DNA of 15,523 bases from Comamonadaceae bacterium (lineage in GTDB: Bacteria; Pseudomonadota; Gammaproteobacteria; Burkholderiales; Burkholderiaceae): assembly GCA_947377705.1 (NCBI GenBank), contig CANCGU010000038.1, positions 1-15,523 of the forward strand, in the 5' to 3' direction. Below the pieces are notes generated by a model that saw only the letters and a program-made list of their open reading frames with translations, had not been told where the DNA came from and did no database searches. The position numbers and the translations under genes are program-made. Shown here in pieces: positions 7,763 through 14,780 of the stretch. Each line of letters starts with the position of its first letter. Within the stretch, counting starts at the first letter, position 1.

Positions 7763-8845
7763 ATGTCCCACCACGCCCCCCTCATTCTTGACATCGCCGG
7801 CACTCAGCTCAATGCGGCTGATCGCCAACGCTTAAAGCATCCGCTCACAGGTGGCGTGATTTTGTTTGGTCGCAACTGGGCCAATCGCCAACAGCTCACC
7901 CAGCTGTGCGCTGACATCAAGGCCGTGCGCGATGACCTGCTGATTTGTGTGGACCACGAAGGCGGGCGCGTACAGCGCTTTCGCACCGATGGCTTCACGC
8001 ACATCCCACCCATGCGCGCCTTTGGCGAGCTGTGGATGAAAGACAAAAAGAACCAGCCTGGCAGCGGCGCAATGGCCGCTATGGATGCCGCCACCGCCAG
8101 TGGCTATGTGTTGGCCAGTGAGTTGCGTGCATGTGGTGTGGACTTCAGCTTCACGCCTGTGCTTGACCTCGACCACGGCGAAAGCGGTGTGATTGGTGAC
8201 CGTTCATTTCACCGCGACCCCCGCGTGGCCACCACGCTGGCCAAGAGTGTCATGCACGGCTTGCTGCTGGCGGGCATGGCCAACTGTGGCAAACACTTCC
8301 CAGGCCACGGTTTTGTCAAAGCCGATTCACATGTGGACATTCCTGTCGATAAGCGCAGCCTCAAAGCCATCTTGAGCGACTGCGCCTTGCCTTACCAATG
8401 GCTCACCACCACACTCACCAGTGTGATGCCTGCACACGTCATTTATCCCAAGGTTGATGTACTGCCTGCAGGCTTTTCGCCACGTTGGTTGCAAGACATC
8501 TTGCGTGGCCAGTTGCATTTCAATGGCGCCATCTTCAGCGACGATTTGTCGATGGAAGGCGCACGTCGCATCGAGGGCCGCTTGGTCAGTTTTGCCCAAG
8601 CCGGTGTGGCTGCGCTCAACGCGGGCTGCGACCTCGTGCTCTTATGCAACCAAAGCATCGGCGATGGCCATGCGGTGGATGAGATGATTGAAGGCTTGAC
8701 CGAGCGCCTTGTTAAAAACCAATGGCATGCCAGTGACGCCAGCGAACAACGCCGTCGTGCACTGCTGCCCAAAACTTCGCCGCTAGCTTGGGACGCGCTG
8801 ATGACTCACCCCGCATACTTGCGGGCTCTGGACTTGTTGCCTTAA
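7763..8845 (+). CDS. nagZ: Beta-N-acetylhexosaminidase NagZ (glycoside hydrolase family 3)
   Basis: NagZ works in the cytoplasm and removes N-acetylglucosamine from 1,6-anhydro-muropeptides during peptidoglycan recycling; its product can induce AmpC beta-lactamase in species that have that system. The 360 residues show the GH3 barrel: GRNWANRQQL near the start, VDHEGGRVQRF at 63-73, KHFPGHG at 177-183 with the general acid/base dyad Asp188-His190 (ADSH), and the nucleophile Asp260 in SDDLSMEGA. A stretch KDKKNQPGSGAM (93-104) lies where the family is variable. The start is 3 nt after the acpS stop. No terminator follows, and the next gene begins 38 nt later. Confidence 0.96.
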   Translation: MSHHAPLILDIAGTQLNAADRQRLKHPLTGGVILFGRNWANRQQLTQLCADIKAVRDDLLICVDHEGGRVQRFRTDGFTHIPPMRAFGELWMKDKKNQPGSGAMAAMDAATASGYVLASELRACGVDFSFTPVLDLDHGESGVIGDRSFHRDPRVATTLAKSVMHGLLLAGMANCGKHFPGHGFVKADSHVDIPVDKRSLKAILSDCALPYQWLTTTLTSVMPAHVIYPKVDVLPAGFSPRWLQDILRGQLHFNGAIFSDDLSMEGARRIEGRLVSFAQAGVAALNAGCDLVLLCNQSIGDGHAVDEMIEGLTERLVKNQWHASDASEQRRRALLPKTSPLAWDALMTHPAYLRALDLLP

Positions 8846-8883
8846 CTCGCACGCACGTCCATCACCCACTCACGAAAGCTCAC

Positions 8884-9096
8884 ATGGCAACCCCCAATTA
8901 CAACTACGAAAAACGCCAACGCGAGTTAGCCAAGAAAAAGAAGAAAGAAGAGAAATTGCGCGAGCGCGAAACGCGTAAAACTTCACCGGAAGGCGAGTTT
9001 GGTCAAAACCCAGACATGCCGCCAGAAGACCAAGACCCCGACCACGCTCAAAATCCTGATGGTGTGGCACCTGCTGATAATCCAGACCAAGTGTGA
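8884..9096 (+). CDS. Small highly charged protein of unknown function (70 aa)
   Basis: I do not recognise a characterised family, although short proteins beginning with a similar NYxYEKRQRELAKKKKKEEK segment are, to my recollection, common in betaproteobacteria. The first half (5-30) is almost all Lys, Arg and Glu and should be helical and basic. The second half is acidic and rich in Pro, Asp and Asn, with four spaced (N/D)PD units (residues 42-68). The whole chain is probably disordered, with opposite charges at the two ends. There are no cysteines, signal peptide or membrane segment. A GAAAG at 8874-8878 lies 5 nt before the ATG. A longer in-frame start at 8788 runs into nagZ and was rejected. 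Function is unknown; nucleic-acid or ribosome binding is only a guess from charge. Confidence 0.75.
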   Translation: MATPNYNYEKRQRELAKKKKKEEKLRERETRKTSPEGEFGQNPDMPPEDQDPDHAQNPDGVAPADNPDQV

Positions 9097-9112
9097 TCTA
9101 TTTGTTTTTAAA

Positions 9113-9118
9113 AAGGAG
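9113..9118 (+). promoter_or_regulatory. Strong Shine-Dalgarno for the Bug-family gene
   Basis: AAGGAG lies 7 nt before ATG 9126. It is the clearest ribosome binding site in the plus-strand operon and settles the start, excluding the in-frame start at 9093 that overlaps the preceding gene. Confidence 0.8.
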
Positions 9119-9125
9119 TTCCGCC

Positions 9126-10088
9126 ATGTTTCCTTCACGTCGTCACTTTGCCGTTTTAGCCTTGGCCTTGAGCTGCGGCTGGGCTGCTGCGCAAAATGCC
9201 AAACCCATCAAACTGATGGTGGGTTTCCCGCCCGGCGGCGGTACAGACGCGGTGGCCCGCATCTTGGCCGAGAAGCTCAAAGACGAATTGGGCGTGCCCG
9301 TGGTGGTCGAAAACAAACCGGGTGCAGGCGGCCAACTTGCCGCGCAAGCGTTGAAGGCGGCGCCTGCTGACGGTACCGTGCTGTTTCTTTCGCACGACCA
9401 CACCATTTCCATCTTGCCCTTGGTGGTCAAAAACGCAGGCTATGACCCCGCGCGTGACTTTGCCCCCGTCGCTGGCTTCGCCACGTTTGTCAATGCCTAT
9501 GCCGTGTCAGGTGGTACACCCGCCAAGTCGTTCAACGACTATGTGGCTTGGGTCAAAACTCAGGGTGGTAAAGGTTCGGTCGGTATTCCAGCCCCTGCGT
9601 CAACGCCTGAATTTTTGGTGAAGGTGGTGGGTGACAAATTCAAACTCGATTTGGTCTCTGCCCCCTACCGAGGCAGCGCGCCCATGATGGCCGACATGCT
9701 TGGCAACCAAATCGGCGCAGGCGTAGGCTCTGTGCCTGACTTCATCGAGAACCACAAAGCAGGCAAAGTTCACATCGTTGCGGTACTGGGGGCCCGCCGT
9801 CAAGCGGCTTTGCCCGATGTACCTACATTTGCCGAATTGGGATTGGTCGGCTTAGAAGACATGCCTTATTACGGCATCTTCGCGCCTTCTGGTACGCCCC
9901 AAGCCACCATCAATCACTTGGGTGTGGCTGTGTCCAAAGTGTTGGCCATGTCTGATGTGCATGACCAGCTCACCAAAATGGGACTCACCGTTGGTTATAT
10001 GAACTCACACCAGCTAGAGCAACGTGAACGCGTCTATACCCAAGTGTGGGCCAAGATGATCAAGAGCAGCGGTTTTCAGCCGCAATAA
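9126..10088 (+). CDS. Periplasmic binding protein of the Bug / tripartite tricarboxylate transporter (TctC) family
   Basis: The 320-residue protein begins with a Sec signal peptide: two arginines, a hydrophobic core (8-21), and likely cleavage after AAA near residue 23. The mature part starts KPIKLMVGFPPGGGTDAVAR, the hallmark of Bug/TctC proteins, and contains APYRGSAPMMADMLG, which corresponds to the usual (Y)(K/R)G-x-P-x-x-x-D-L-L segment. Family members bind small carboxylates or similar compounds in the periplasm for a TctAB membrane transporter. No tctA or tctB gene is present here, so this is one of the orphan Bug proteins that are numerous in Burkholderiales. The ligand cannot be read from the sequence. 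The last codon is 3 nt before the next gene, so the two are probably co-translated. Confidence 0.92.
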   Translation: MFPSRRHFAVLALALSCGWAAAQNAKPIKLMVGFPPGGGTDAVARILAEKLKDELGVPVVVENKPGAGGQLAAQALKAAPADGTVLFLSHDHTISILPLVVKNAGYDPARDFAPVAGFATFVNAYAVSGGTPAKSFNDYVAWVKTQGGKGSVGIPAPASTPEFLVKVVGDKFKLDLVSAPYRGSAPMMADMLGNQIGAGVGSVPDFIENHKAGKVHIVAVLGARRQAALPDVPTFAELGLVGLEDMPYYGIFAPSGTPQATINHLGVAVSKVLAMSDVHDQLTKMGLTVGYMNSHQLEQRERVYTQVWAKMIKSSGFQPQ

Positions 10089-10091
10089 AAC

Positions 10092-10478
10092 ATGGCAATT
10101 CCTTGGCTCTCCGCACTCAAAGTCATCCCTTGGGGGGATGTGATGTCGCACGCACCCGGCGTGCTTCAAAAAGCCCGCGACCTGATGGATCGCAGGCGCG
10201 AAGACGTTGCACCGCAGCCCATGGCCACCCCGAACGTCCACGACGATGTGCCGAGCTTGGGCGAGCTGAAAAACCGCTTGCTCACAGCGCATGTGCAAAT
10301 AGATGCGTTGCAACAGCGTCAAAGCCAGCTCACCCAAACGGTGGCTGAATTGGCAGAGCAAAACGCGGCGCTGGTGTCTGCGGTGAGCGGTCTGCGCCAA
10401 ACACTTCGGCTGTTGGTGGGTGGTTTGGTGTTGGCGTTTGTGGGTTTAGGTGCAGCGGCATATCGCCAATTTCTCTAG
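10092..10478 (+). CDS. Uncharacterised coiled-coil protein with C-terminal membrane anchor (128 aa)
   Basis: No family was recognised. The N-terminus (1-30) is amphipathic and tryptophan-bearing (AIPWLSALKVIPWG), followed by a basic, proline-rich linker (31-55). A heptad-like helix (about 57-105), with repeated Leu, Val and Ala among Gln and Glu, suggests a coiled coil. A hydrophobic segment (106-123) ends the protein, with only five residues after it. This is a tail-anchored arrangement with the coiled coil probably in the cytoplasm. It starts 3 nt after the Bug-family gene and is followed by a terminator, so it closes the transcription unit. A role with the binding protein is possible from coupling alone. 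Confidence 0.75.
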   Translation: MAIPWLSALKVIPWGDVMSHAPGVLQKARDLMDRRREDVAPQPMATPNVHDDVPSLGELKNRLLTAHVQIDALQQRQSQLTQTVAELAEQNAALVSAVSGLRQTLRLLVGGLVLAFVGLGAAAYRQFL

Positions 10479-10490
10479 GTGACCCACGCA

Positions 10491-10529
10491 CCAAACAAAA
10501 TGCCTCCTTGCGGAGGCGTTTTGTTTTGG
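10491..10529. terminator. Bidirectional rho-independent terminator
   Basis: TGCCTCC (10501-10507) and GGAGGCG (10512-10518) form a GC-rich stem, with one G-T pair at its base, around a TTGC loop. TTTTGTTTT follows on the plus strand and CAAACAAAA precedes it, giving a T-rich tail on the minus strand as well. It lies between the convergent ends of the 128-residue protein gene (10478) and lysS (10541) and can serve both. Confidence 0.85.
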
Positions 10530-10540
10530 CGCTTCGTGTT

Positions 10541-12082
10541 TTAAGCTTCGCGGCGCAAAGCTGGGAACAAAATGACGTCGCGAATGCTGGGGCTGTCGGT
10601 CAGCAACATCATCAAGCGGTCAATGCCAATGCCGCAGCCGCCTGTGGGGGGCATGCCGTATTCGAGGGCGCGCACAAAGTCGTGGTCGTAGAACATCGCT
10701 TCGTCATCGCCGCTGTCTTTGGCGGCCACTTGGGCGTGGAAGCGGGCGGCTTGGGTCTGGGCATCGTTCAACTCGCTAAAGCCGTTGCCGAACTCGCGGC
10801 CTGTGATGTAGAGCTCAAAGCGCTCGGTCACATCGGGCTTGCTGTCGCTGGCGCGGGCCAGGGGCGAAATTTCTACGGGGTGCTCGCAGATGAAGGTGGG
10901 CTGCCACAGCTTGTCTTCCACGGTCTCTTCAAAGTACATCACTTGCAAGCTGGCTAAGCTGCGTGTGGAGAGCTTGTCTTTTTCTTCTTTGAAACCGAGC
11001 TTTTGCAAAGCGTTGATCAACCATGTGATGTTGTCCACGTTGTCGCCTGCTTCGGTGTGCTTGAGGATGGCTTCACGGATGGTCAAGCGCTCAAACGGTT
11101 GGCTCAGGTCAACCGCTTTGCCGCCGTAGGTGAGCAGCAATGTGCCTGCAGCCTTCATAGCGGCGTCGCGCACCAGCTCTTCGGTGAAGTGCATCAGGTC
11201 TTGGTAGTTCCAATACGCAGCGTAGAACTCCATCATGGTGAACTCGGGGTTGTGGCGCACCGAGATACCTTCGTTACGGAAGTTGCGGTTGATTTCAAAC
11301 ACGCGCTCAAAACCACCCACGATCAAGCGCTTCAAGTACAGCTCAGGCGCGATGCGCAAGAACATTTCTTGGTCCAGCGCGTTGTGGTGCGTGGTGAAAG
11401 GCTTGGCGTTGGCGCCGCCTGGGATGGGGTGCAGCATGGGCGTTTCAACTTCAAGGAAGTTGTGTTGCACCATGAAGTCGCGAATGCCGCTGACCGCTTT
11501 GCTGCGCGCCACAAAGCGCTTGCGTGCGGTTTCGTCCGTCATCAAGTCCACATAGCGTTGGCGGTATTTGATCTCCTGGTCAGCCACACCGTGGAACTTG
11601 TCGGGCATGGGGCGCAGGCTCTTGGTCAGCATGCGGATGCTGGTGGCGTGAATCGACAACTCGCCCGTGCGGGTTTTGAACAGCTTGCCTTCACAGGCCA
11701 CGATGTCGCCCAAGTCCCAATGTTTGAAGTCAGCGTAGAGGTCTTCGCTCACGTCATCACGCGTCACGTAAATTTGGATGCGGCCCGTGCTGTCTTGCAG
11801 CGTGGCAAAGCTGGCCTTGCCCATCACGCGCTTGAGCATCATGCGGCCCGCCACTTTGGCGAACTGGCCTTCTTCGGTCAGCACCTCGGCAGTCTTGTCA
11901 CCATGCAGCTCGTGCAAGGTGGCGGCGTGGTGCGCGGGTTTGAAATCGTTGGGGAAGGCAACGCCTTGGCCCGCGGCTTGACGCTCGCGCATGACCTTGA
12001 GCTTCTCGCGGCGTTCGGCCATGAGTTGGTTTTCGTCTACGGGAGCGGCTTCTGGCGTGGCGGGGGTGTTGTTGGTAGACAT
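10541..12082 (-). CDS. lysS: Lysyl-tRNA synthetase, class II
   Basis: This cytoplasmic enzyme charges tRNA-Lys with lysine. The 513 residues match the usual length (E. coli LysS 505). An OB-fold anticodon-binding domain spans about 70-155 ([16 protein letters not shown]). Motif 1 is around 205-230 ([21 protein letters not shown]), motif 2 around 262-287 ([26 protein letters not shown]) and motif 3 at 481-496 ([16 protein letters not shown]). The N-terminal 20 residues are low-complexity (Thr, Pro, Ala). It is convergent with the plus-strand operon. Its start, ATG at 12080-12082, has no clear Shine-Dalgarno. A long plus-strand reading frame opposite it (11003-12100) is an artefact. Confidence 0.97.
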   Translation of the reverse strand: MSTNNTPATPEAAPVDENQLMAERREKLKVMRERQAAGQGVAFPNDFKPAHHAATLHELHGDKTAEVLTEEGQFAKVAGRMMLKRVMGKASFATLQDSTGRIQIYVTRDDVSEDLYADFKHWDLGDIVACEGKLFKTRTGELSIHATSIRMLTKSLRPMPDKFHGVADQEIKYRQRYVDLMTDETARKRFVARSKAVSGIRDFMVQHNFLEVETPMLHPIPGGANAKPFTTHHNALDQEMFLRIAPELYLKRLIVGGFERVFEINRNFRNEGISVRHNPEFTMMEFYAAYWNYQDLMHFTEELVRDAAMKAAGTLLLTYGGKAVDLSQPFERLTIREAILKHTEAGDNVDNITWLINALQKLGFKEEKDKLSTRSLASLQVMYFEETVEDKLWQPTFICEHPVEISPLARASDSKPDVTERFELYITGREFGNGFSELNDAQTQAARFHAQVAAKDSGDDEAMFYDHDFVRALEYGMPPTGGCGIGIDRLMMLLTDSPSIRDVILFPALRREA

Positions 12083-12349
12083 CTAAAGGGGCGTGAGTAG
12101 GGAGAAGGGCTGCCTACACATATGGAGGGCAGCAAGCTTTGTATTTTAAGAGGAAGGCGTTGCCATTCTTAGGTTGTGTCAAACATCTGCTGGTAACTGA
12201 TTTGCTAGGAGCAGCCAGTGTGCTTATGCAATTAGCTAAACACCTTTGAAAATCAACTAGCAGGGTCGCGCGAAACCTAATCCACATGCCTGTGGCGGAG
12301 AATTCTTGCTTGTTCATCTGCATTTATTTTTTGGATTGAAGCCTGGGGT
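12083..12349. other. Gap between lysS and vapC: lysS leader and AT-richer DNA of no recognised function
   Basis: These 267 bases should hold the lysS promoter on the minus strand. A TAAAAT (-10-like, minus, 12143-12148) has only a poor -35 (TAAGAA) at 17 bp; a TTGACA (minus, 12177-12182) has no -10 at a proper distance. An inverted repeat GCTGCC (12109-12114) and GGCAGC (12128-12133) with a 13-nt loop lies in the probable lysS leader. No terminator was seen for vapC. A 69-codon open frame on the minus strand (12114-12323) has no convincing start site and no recognised product. Confidence 0.4.
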
Positions 12350-12751
12350 TTATGTCGTCCAGTCTTCAGCTTTTAGGTAACCTATTTTCAAAAACGCTTT
12401 ATCGCTGCTAATCAAAGTTGCATTCATATGAATTGCATGTGCAGCAATCTGCATATCTAGCGCTGCCAGCGATGTGCCTTGACTTTGTAATTGAGCGCGT
12501 AATGTGCCGTAAGTCTGAGCCACAGCTTCGTCCCAAGGTAGAACTTCAACCCGTCGCAAAAACTCATCTACTACAGCCTTCAGTGCCACAGCTTCGGGGC
12601 GTTTGGCAAGCCCAAACGCCAGCTCACCAGCCGTAATGGCCGATATGCAAACGCTATGCATGGGCACGGCCAACAAGTGCTGCGTGACTTGCGGATGGCG
12701 TTTGATGAGGTAGCTGACGGTGTTGGTGTCCAGCAGGTAAAGCGGTGTCAT
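12350..12751 (-). CDS. vapC: Type II toxin VapC, PIN-domain ribonuclease
   Basis: VapC toxins are magnesium-dependent endoribonucleases, usually cutting tRNA or rRNA, and are held inactive by VapB. The 133 residues are typical for the family. The four acidic residues of the PIN active site are present: Asp8 (LLDTN), Glu43 (AGELAFGL), Asp99 (ALDMQIAAHA) and Asp117 (ISSDKAF). The frame looks intact, so the toxin is probably active. It starts 8 nt after the vapB stop and is expected to share its promoter. The target RNA cannot be predicted. The pair lies between lysS and a yqaA-like gene, suggesting an accessory insertion into a housekeeping region. Confidence 0.93.
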   Translation of the reverse strand: MTPLYLLDTNTVSYLIKRHPQVTQHLLAVPMHSVCISAITAGELAFGLAKRPEAVALKAVVDEFLRRVEVLPWDEAVAQTYGTLRAQLQSQGTSLAALDMQIAAHAIHMNATLISSDKAFLKIGYLKAEDWTT

Positions 12752-12759
12752 GTGCTGGC

Positions 12760-13044
12760 TCAGTGTCCGATAGGGGCTGATACAGATTCAAATGGGTCGC
12801 GCTCTTGAGTGTCTGAGTGGCCATGGGTCATCCGTTCGGCCGTGCTGAGAAAGTCTTCTGGCACTTGGGTGTTTTCCGTTGCGGCCAAGAAGCCTGCCCA
12901 GTCATCGGGGCGGCGCGAGAGGATGACATCGCCTGTCACGGGGTCTTTGCGGATGAAGACTTCGTGGGTGTCAAACCTGTATGCAGCGGGTAGCCGCACC
13001 GCTTGGCTGCGGCCATTGACGAATAGTTTGGCGGTTTGAGACAT
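12760..13044 (-). CDS. vapB: Antitoxin VapB/VagC, AbrB-type DNA-binding protein
   Basis: The antitoxin neutralises VapC by binding it and represses the operon through its AbrB/SpoVT swapped-hairpin domain. The 94 residues begin with AKLFVNGRSQAVRLPAAYRF, a typical AbrB-type start of the VagC group, with the second strand at VFIRKDPVTGDVILSRRP. The C-terminal half (45-94), beginning WAGFLAATE, should wrap around the toxin. A GGAGG (plus-strand CCTCC, 13051-13055) lies 6 nt before the ATG. A strong promoter and a likely operator lie just upstream. Naming as VapB rather than VagC is by convention from the VapC partner. Confidence 0.9.
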   Translation of the reverse strand: MSQTAKLFVNGRSQAVRLPAAYRFDTHEVFIRKDPVTGDVILSRRPDDWAGFLAATENTQVPEDFLSTAERMTHGHSDTQERDPFESVSAPIGH

Positions 13045-13071
13045 GGTGCGCCTCCATTAAAAATGGTAGAT

Positions 13072-13095
13072 ACCCAAGTATATGCCACCTTGGGT
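13072..13095. promoter_or_regulatory. Probable vapBC operator (inverted repeat over the -10)
   Basis: ACCCAAG (13072-13078) and CTTGGGT (13089-13095) are perfect 7-bp arms around a 10-nt spacer. The -10 box of the vapB promoter (13077-13082) overlaps one arm and the spacer, so a protein bound here would block RNA polymerase. VapB or the VapBC complex is the natural candidate, as autoregulation is usual in this family. Confidence 0.6.
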
Positions 13096-13105
13096 TTTGT
13101 GTTAA
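13077..13105 (-). promoter_or_regulatory. Promoter of vapBC
   Basis: On the minus strand TTAACA (13100-13105) and TATACT (13077-13082) are separated by exactly 17 bp. Each hexamer differs from the sigma-70 consensus by one base. Initiation near 13070 would give a leader of about 25 nt containing the GGAGG ribosome binding site. This is the best promoter seen in the window. Confidence 0.75.
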
Positions 13106-13123
13106 TTGGACTTCACGTTTGGG

Positions 13124-13157
13124 CCATTTTGTTGGGGTCAACAAAATGGTGTTGACC
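13124..13157. repeat. Two overlapping, mutually exclusive perfect hairpins
   Basis: CCATTTTGTTG (13124-13134) pairs with CAACAAAATGG (13139-13149), 11 bp with a GGGT loop. GGTCAACA (13136-13143) also pairs with TGTTGACC (13150-13157), 8 bp with a 6-nt loop. They share the central segment, so only one can form at a time. No T-run follows in either direction. They lie 19-52 bp upstream of the vapB -35 and just downstream of yqaA. They could be an RNA 3' end structure, an attenuator or clustered operator half-sites. Confidence 0.6.
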
Positions 13158-13181
13158 AGATGGCAGATGATATTTACTGCC

Positions 13182-13670
13182 CTAACCCCAATGCTGCGGA
13201 AACACCCACAGCAACCCACCCGTCATCACCACATACCGCGCAAACTTGCCCACCGCCATATAGGCTACGCACGGCCAAAAAGGCAGGCGCAGCCATCCGG
13301 CGACGGCACACAGGGGGTCGCCCACGCCGGGCAGCCAGCTCAGCAAGCAAGCTTTGGGGCCAAGGGCGTGCAGCCAGCGCATGGCGCGGGCGTCTTGTGC
13401 GGAACTTTCTTTGTGGCGTAGCTTATGGCTCACGCGTTGCGCGCCATGGCCCATCCACCAGCTGATGGCGCCGCCCACCGTGTTACCCGCGGTGGCTACC
13501 AAAACAGCTGGCCAAAACAGTTCGGGGTTGAGTTTGACCAAGCCAAACACCACGGGCTCAGAGCCCATGGGCAGCAGGGTGGCTGATACCAGCGACACCA
13601 CAAACACGGTGCTCAAGCCGAACTCGGGCAGGGCCAAGGTGGCCAACACAGATTGCATCCAAATTTCCAT
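13182..13670 (-). CDS. yqaA: YqaA/DedA-like inner-membrane protein (VTT domain)
   Basis: The 162 residues match the E. coli YqaA pattern: SATLLPMGSEPVVFG near the start, ATAGNTVGGAISWWMG at 59-74, LLSWLPGVGDPLCAVAGWLRL at 109-129, and GKFARYVVM at 141-149. The family consists of small membrane proteins with re-entrant helices, related to DedA proteins that affect lipid translocation and envelope integrity; the role of YqaA itself is not settled. Four to five hydrophobic stretches are visible. The start at 13670 was chosen because the upstream extension to 13760 (Arg/Cys-rich) is unlike the family and would run into dusB. Met at 13658 is an alternative start. It is divergent from dusB, with 75 bp between the starts. 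Confidence 0.88.
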   Translation of the reverse strand: MEIWMQSVLATLALPEFGLSTVFVVSLVSATLLPMGSEPVVFGLVKLNPELFWPAVLVATAGNTVGGAISWWMGHGAQRVSHKLRHKESSAQDARAMRWLHALGPKACLLSWLPGVGDPLCAVAGWLRLPFWPCVAYMAVGKFARYVVMTGGLLWVFPQHWG

Positions 13671-13702
13671 GCCCGCAGTGTAGTGCTGAAATTTTGGGCA
13701 GG

Positions 13703-13708
13703 TACAAT
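13703..13708 (+). promoter_or_regulatory. Candidate -10 box for dusB-fis
   Basis: TACAAT lies 37 bp before the dusB ATG in the 75-bp divergent gap with yqaA. No good -35 is seen at 16-18 bp. Placement is sensible, since dusB needs a promoter here, but the hexamer alone is weak evidence. Confidence 0.3.
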
Positions 13709-13745
13709 TGCGCCTCCTTTTTAAGCACCCCTCACTTACTCCCCC

Positions 13746-14780
13746 ATGCACATCGGTCAATACACACTGGCAAACAACCTGTTTGTCGCGCCGATGGCTG
13801 GCGTGACCGACCGGCCGTTTCGCATGTTGTGCAAACAGTTGGGCGCGGGCTATGCGGTGAGCGAGATGGTGACGTCCCGCAAAGACTTGTGGACCAGCCT
13901 CAAAACCTCACGCCGCGCCGACCACACGGGCGAGAGCGGCCCGATCGCCGTGCAAATTGCCGGCACCGATGCGGCCATGATGGCCGAGGCGGCGGTGTAC
14001 AACATTGAGCGCGGTGCGCAAATCATCGACATCAACATGGGTTGCCCCGCCAAGAAGGTGTGCAACAAATGGGCGGGCTCGGCCCTGATGCAAGACGAAC
14101 CCTTGGCCCTGTCGATTGTGCAAGCCGTGGTCGACGCCGCGCAGCCCCACAACGTGCCCGTGACCTTGAAGATGCGCACCGGCTGGTGCGACACCCACAA
14201 AAATGCCGTGGTCTTGGCCCGCGCCGCAGAAGCTGCTGGCGTGCAAATGATCACCGTGCATGGCCGCACTCGCGAGCAAGGCTACAAAGGCTTGGCCGAG
14301 TACGACACCATCACCGCTGTGAAGCAAGCCGTGCGCGTGCCCGTGGTGGCCAATGGCGACATTGACTCGCCCGAGAAAGCCAAAGAAGTTTTAAAGCGCA
14401 CCTGTGCTGACGCGCTGATGATTGGCCGCGCCGCCCAAGGCCGCCCTTGGATATTCCGTGAGATCGCGCACTACTTGGCCACGGGCGAGCACTTGGCCCA
14501 GCCCTTGGTCGAAGAAGTGAGCCGTTTGTTGCTGGCGCACCTGGGCGAGCACTACGCCCTCTACGGCGAGCGCACGGGCGTGCGCAGCGCCCGCAAGCAC
14601 ATTGCTTGGTACATCCGCAGCTTGCCTGGTGGCGAGGCGTTTCGCCAACACATGAACACCTTAGAAGACAGTGCATCGCAACACCGCGCCGTGGCTGTCT
14701 TTTTCGACTGCCTCGCGCAGGCGCACGAGCGCTTACCCGAACCCGTTTTATCTGTTGAACCGTTGGCTTTCCATGAGTAA
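13746..14780 (+). CDS. dusB: tRNA-dihydrouridine synthase B
   Basis: DusB is a flavin enzyme that uses NADPH to reduce specific uridines of tRNA to dihydrouridine in the D-loop; in E. coli it modifies U17. The protein has 344 residues (E. coli 321). The FMN-binding barrel starts with VAPMAGVTDRPFR (14-26). The catalytic Cys100 is in DINMGCPAKKV (95-105), at the same position as in E. coli. HGRTREQGYKG, VVANGDIDSPE and ADALMIGRAAQGRPWIFREI follow as in the family. The C-terminal tail, after about 325, is an extra polar stretch. As in E. coli, fis follows directly and its ATG lies 8 nt before the dusB stop, so the two are co-transcribed. Confidence 0.96.
   Translation: MHIGQYTLANNLFVAPMAGVTDRPFRMLCKQLGAGYAVSEMVTSRKDLWTSLKTSRRADHTGESGPIAVQIAGTDAAMMAEAAVYNIERGAQIIDINMGCPAKKVCNKWAGSALMQDEPLALSIVQAVVDAAQPHNVPVTLKMRTGWCDTHKNAVVLARAAEAAGVQMITVHGRTREQGYKGLAEYDTITAVKQAVRVPVVANGDIDSPEKAKEVLKRTCADALMIGRAAQGRPWIFREIAHYLATGEHLAQPLVEEVSRLLLAHLGEHYALYGERTGVRSARKHIAWYIRSLPGGEAFRQHMNTLEDSASQHRAVAVFFDCLAQAHERLPEPVLSVEPLAFHE

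Noticed and set aside
10508..10957. A 149-codon plus-strand open frame at the end of lysS
   Set aside because: Begins in the bidirectional terminator and runs antisense to lysS motif 3; low-complexity product.
11003..12100. A 365-codon plus-strand open frame opposite lysS
   Set aside because: It lies antisense to a well-conserved lysS. Its product is rich in His, Ala, Val and Gln with no recognisable domain, which is typical of antisense translation of a GC-rich gene.
12114..12323. A 69-codon minus-strand open frame between vapC and lysS
   Set aside because: No good ribosome binding site and no recognised product. It could be a gene remnant, but there is not enough to call a CDS or pseudogene.
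13124..13149. Intrinsic terminator for yqaA
   Set aside because: The stem is perfect, but there is no T-run after it on either strand, and the stem is itself AT-rich.
13106..13465. Plus-strand open frames opposite the yqaA 3' half
   Set aside because: They overlap the conserved yqaA coding region in antisense and give low-complexity products.
13671..13760. N-terminal extension of the YqaA-like protein to 13760
   Set aside because: The added 30 residues are Arg/Cys-rich, lack similarity to the family and would overlap the dusB start.
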